A stretch of DNA of 64,000 nt from Oscillospiraceae bacterium (lineage in GTDB: Bacteria > Bacillota > Clostridia > Oscillospirales > Oscillospiraceae): the NCBI GenBank assembly GCA_021202845.1, contig JAJQCF010000013.1, positions 1-64,000 on the forward strand, given 5' to 3'. Made by a program: the position numbers and the translations under genes. Positions within the stretch are counted from its first letter, which is position 1. Each line of letters opens with the position of its first letter. Below the pieces are notes generated by a model, which ran no database searches, had not been told where the DNA came from, and was given only the letters and a program-made list of their open reading frames with translations. This document shows positions 63,217 to 64,000 of this stretch, one piece after another.

Positions 63217-64000
63217 ATGCCTGTTACAGATTATTTGGAGCGCAACGCTCGTGAGTTCGGTTCGGATATTGCGCTGGTGGAGGTCAACCCCGAGCAGCGC
63301 GGAGTTAAGCGCGGTACATGGAAGGAGTACGAGCTGACGGAGGCCACCAACGCCCCGCACTACCGCAAGGAGATTACGTGGGCGGTGTTCAACGAAAAGG
63401 CCAACCGCTTCGCCAACTGCCTGCTCGACCACGGCGTGGGCAAGGGCAGCAAGGTCGGCATACTTATGATGAACTGCCTCGAGTGGCTGCCGGTTTACTT
63501 CGGCGCGCTCAAGTCGGGCGCGGTCGCCGTGCCGCTGAACTTCCGCTACACGGCGGAGGAGATTCGCTACTGCTGCTGCCTTGCGGACGTGGACGTGCTG
63601 GTGTTCGGCCCCGAGTTCATAGGCCGTCTGGAGGAGATTGTGGACAACATGGGCAGGGAAATTCAGATGCTCTACTGCGGCCCCGTGCCGTGCCCGACAT
63701 TTGCCTTCGACTACGCGGCGCTGACCTCGGACTACTCCAGCGAGAACCCCAACATTCCGCTGACGGACGACGAGGACGGAGTGATTTACTTCTCCTCCGG
63801 CACAACGGGCTTCCCCAAGGCCATACTACACCGCCACCGCAGCCTGATGCACGCCGCCGCCGTTGAGCAAAAGCACCACGGCCAGACGCGCGACGACGTT
63901 TTCCTGCTCATTCCGCCGCTGTACCACACGGGCGCGAAAATGCACTGGATGGGCTCGCTCATCTCCGGCAGCCGCGCGGTGATACTCAAGGGCACGAAGC
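63217..64000 (+). CDS. Acyl-CoA synthetase / AMP-dependent ligase (3' end outside window)
   Basis: The first 261 codons of an ANL-superfamily adenylating enzyme. The N-domain has WAVFNEKANRFANCLLDHGVGKGSKV and the phosphate loop YFSSGTTGFPKA (the usual SSGTTGxPK) is intact; IPPLYHTGA follows. These enzymes join carboxylic acids to CoA through an acyl-adenylate. ATG 63217 has AAAGGACGG upstream. The frame is still open at base 64000, so the adenylation core and C-domain lie outside. The acid substrate cannot be told from this part. Confidence 0.9.
   Translation, partial: MPVTDYLERNAREFGSDIALVEVNPEQRGVKRGTWKEYELTEATNAPHYRKEITWAVFNEKANRFANCLLDHGVGKGSKVGILMMNCLEWLPVYFGALKSGAVAVPLNFRYTAEEIRYCCCLADVDVLVFGPEFIGRLEEIVDNMGREIQMLYCGPVPCPTFAFDYAALTSDYSSENPNIPLTDDEDGVIYFSSGTTGFPKAILHRHRSLMHAAAVEQKHHGQTRDDVFLLIPPLYHTGAKMHWMGSLISGSRAVILKGTK

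Overview
The window is GC-rich, densely packed bacterial chromosome and looks like a spore-forming anaerobe of the class Clostridia, probably near Oscillospiraceae. The evidence is a set of sporulation genes (SpoIID-like, YunB, both dipicolinate synthase subunits), the three [FeFe]-hydrogenase maturases (hydE, hydG, hydF), S-layer homology (SLH) surface proteins, HemZ, GdpP and an AT-leaning accessory patch near the right end. The lineage is inferred from gene content only. I saw no tRNA, rRNA, CRISPR array, insertion sequence or prophage.

Layout. 1-3.5 kb: 3' part of a repeat-rich SLH surface protein. 3.6-9.8 kb: a sulfur-themed block with metY, then a DUF1847 protein, an SsuCBA-type ABC importer and a nitrilase-family amidohydrolase. 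Both transcripts begin with short cysteine-containing ORFs, and the second leader also carries a clear intrinsic terminator. 9.9-15.9 kb, all minus strand: a PIG-V-like membrane glycosyltransferase, a sigma/DUF4367 regulatory pair, a two-lysozyme SLH protein and an orphan binding lipoprotein that reads as a circular permutant. 16-25.1 kb: hemZ, a nucleoside kinase, a PAP2 phosphatase, two CNNM/CorC-type membrane proteins, DUF2798, a flavodoxin-fold reductase, an unknown membrane protein and a SpoIID-like protein. 25.1-31.8 kb: rnpB (minus) diverging from murD, two M42 peptidases, yunB and ligA. 31.9-35.4 kb: a second ECF sigma with an overlapping membrane partner, and a MATE exporter. 35.4-39.9 kb, minus: MBL hydrolase, glyA, a membrane spermidine-synthase-like protein and an Asp/Glu racemase.

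40-42.5 kb: two CoA-transferase subunits, a hotdog thioesterase and bioY. 42.5-46.5 kb, minus: hydE-hydG-hydF behind a leader with a terminator. 46.6-48.1 kb: dpaA-dpaB. 48.2-52 kb: a polar amino-acid ABC importer and an EamA transporter. 52-53 kb, minus: a sugar nucleotidyltransferase with a mutase-like tail. 53.1-60.9 kb: the housekeeping run gdpP-rplI-dnaB-tilS-hpt-ftsH. 60.9-63.1 kb: an accessory patch with an MNT nucleotidyltransferase, an apparently frameshifted HEPN partner and an AAA/DUF4143 ATPase. 63.2 kb to the end: 5' part of an acyl-CoA synthetase.

How the parts connect. The strongest regulatory story is sulfur. metY makes homocysteine or cysteine-type thioethers, and the adjacent ABC operon probably imports a sulfur- or nitrogen-containing organic compound. 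Its leader peptide has seven Cys/Met residues in nine positions ahead of a terminator, which fits ribosome-mediated attenuation. The hydrogenase maturation operon also has a terminator between promoter and hydE. The best candidates for something undescribed are the Cys/Met leader, the permuted binding protein, and the nucleotidyltransferase carrying only the last mutase domain.
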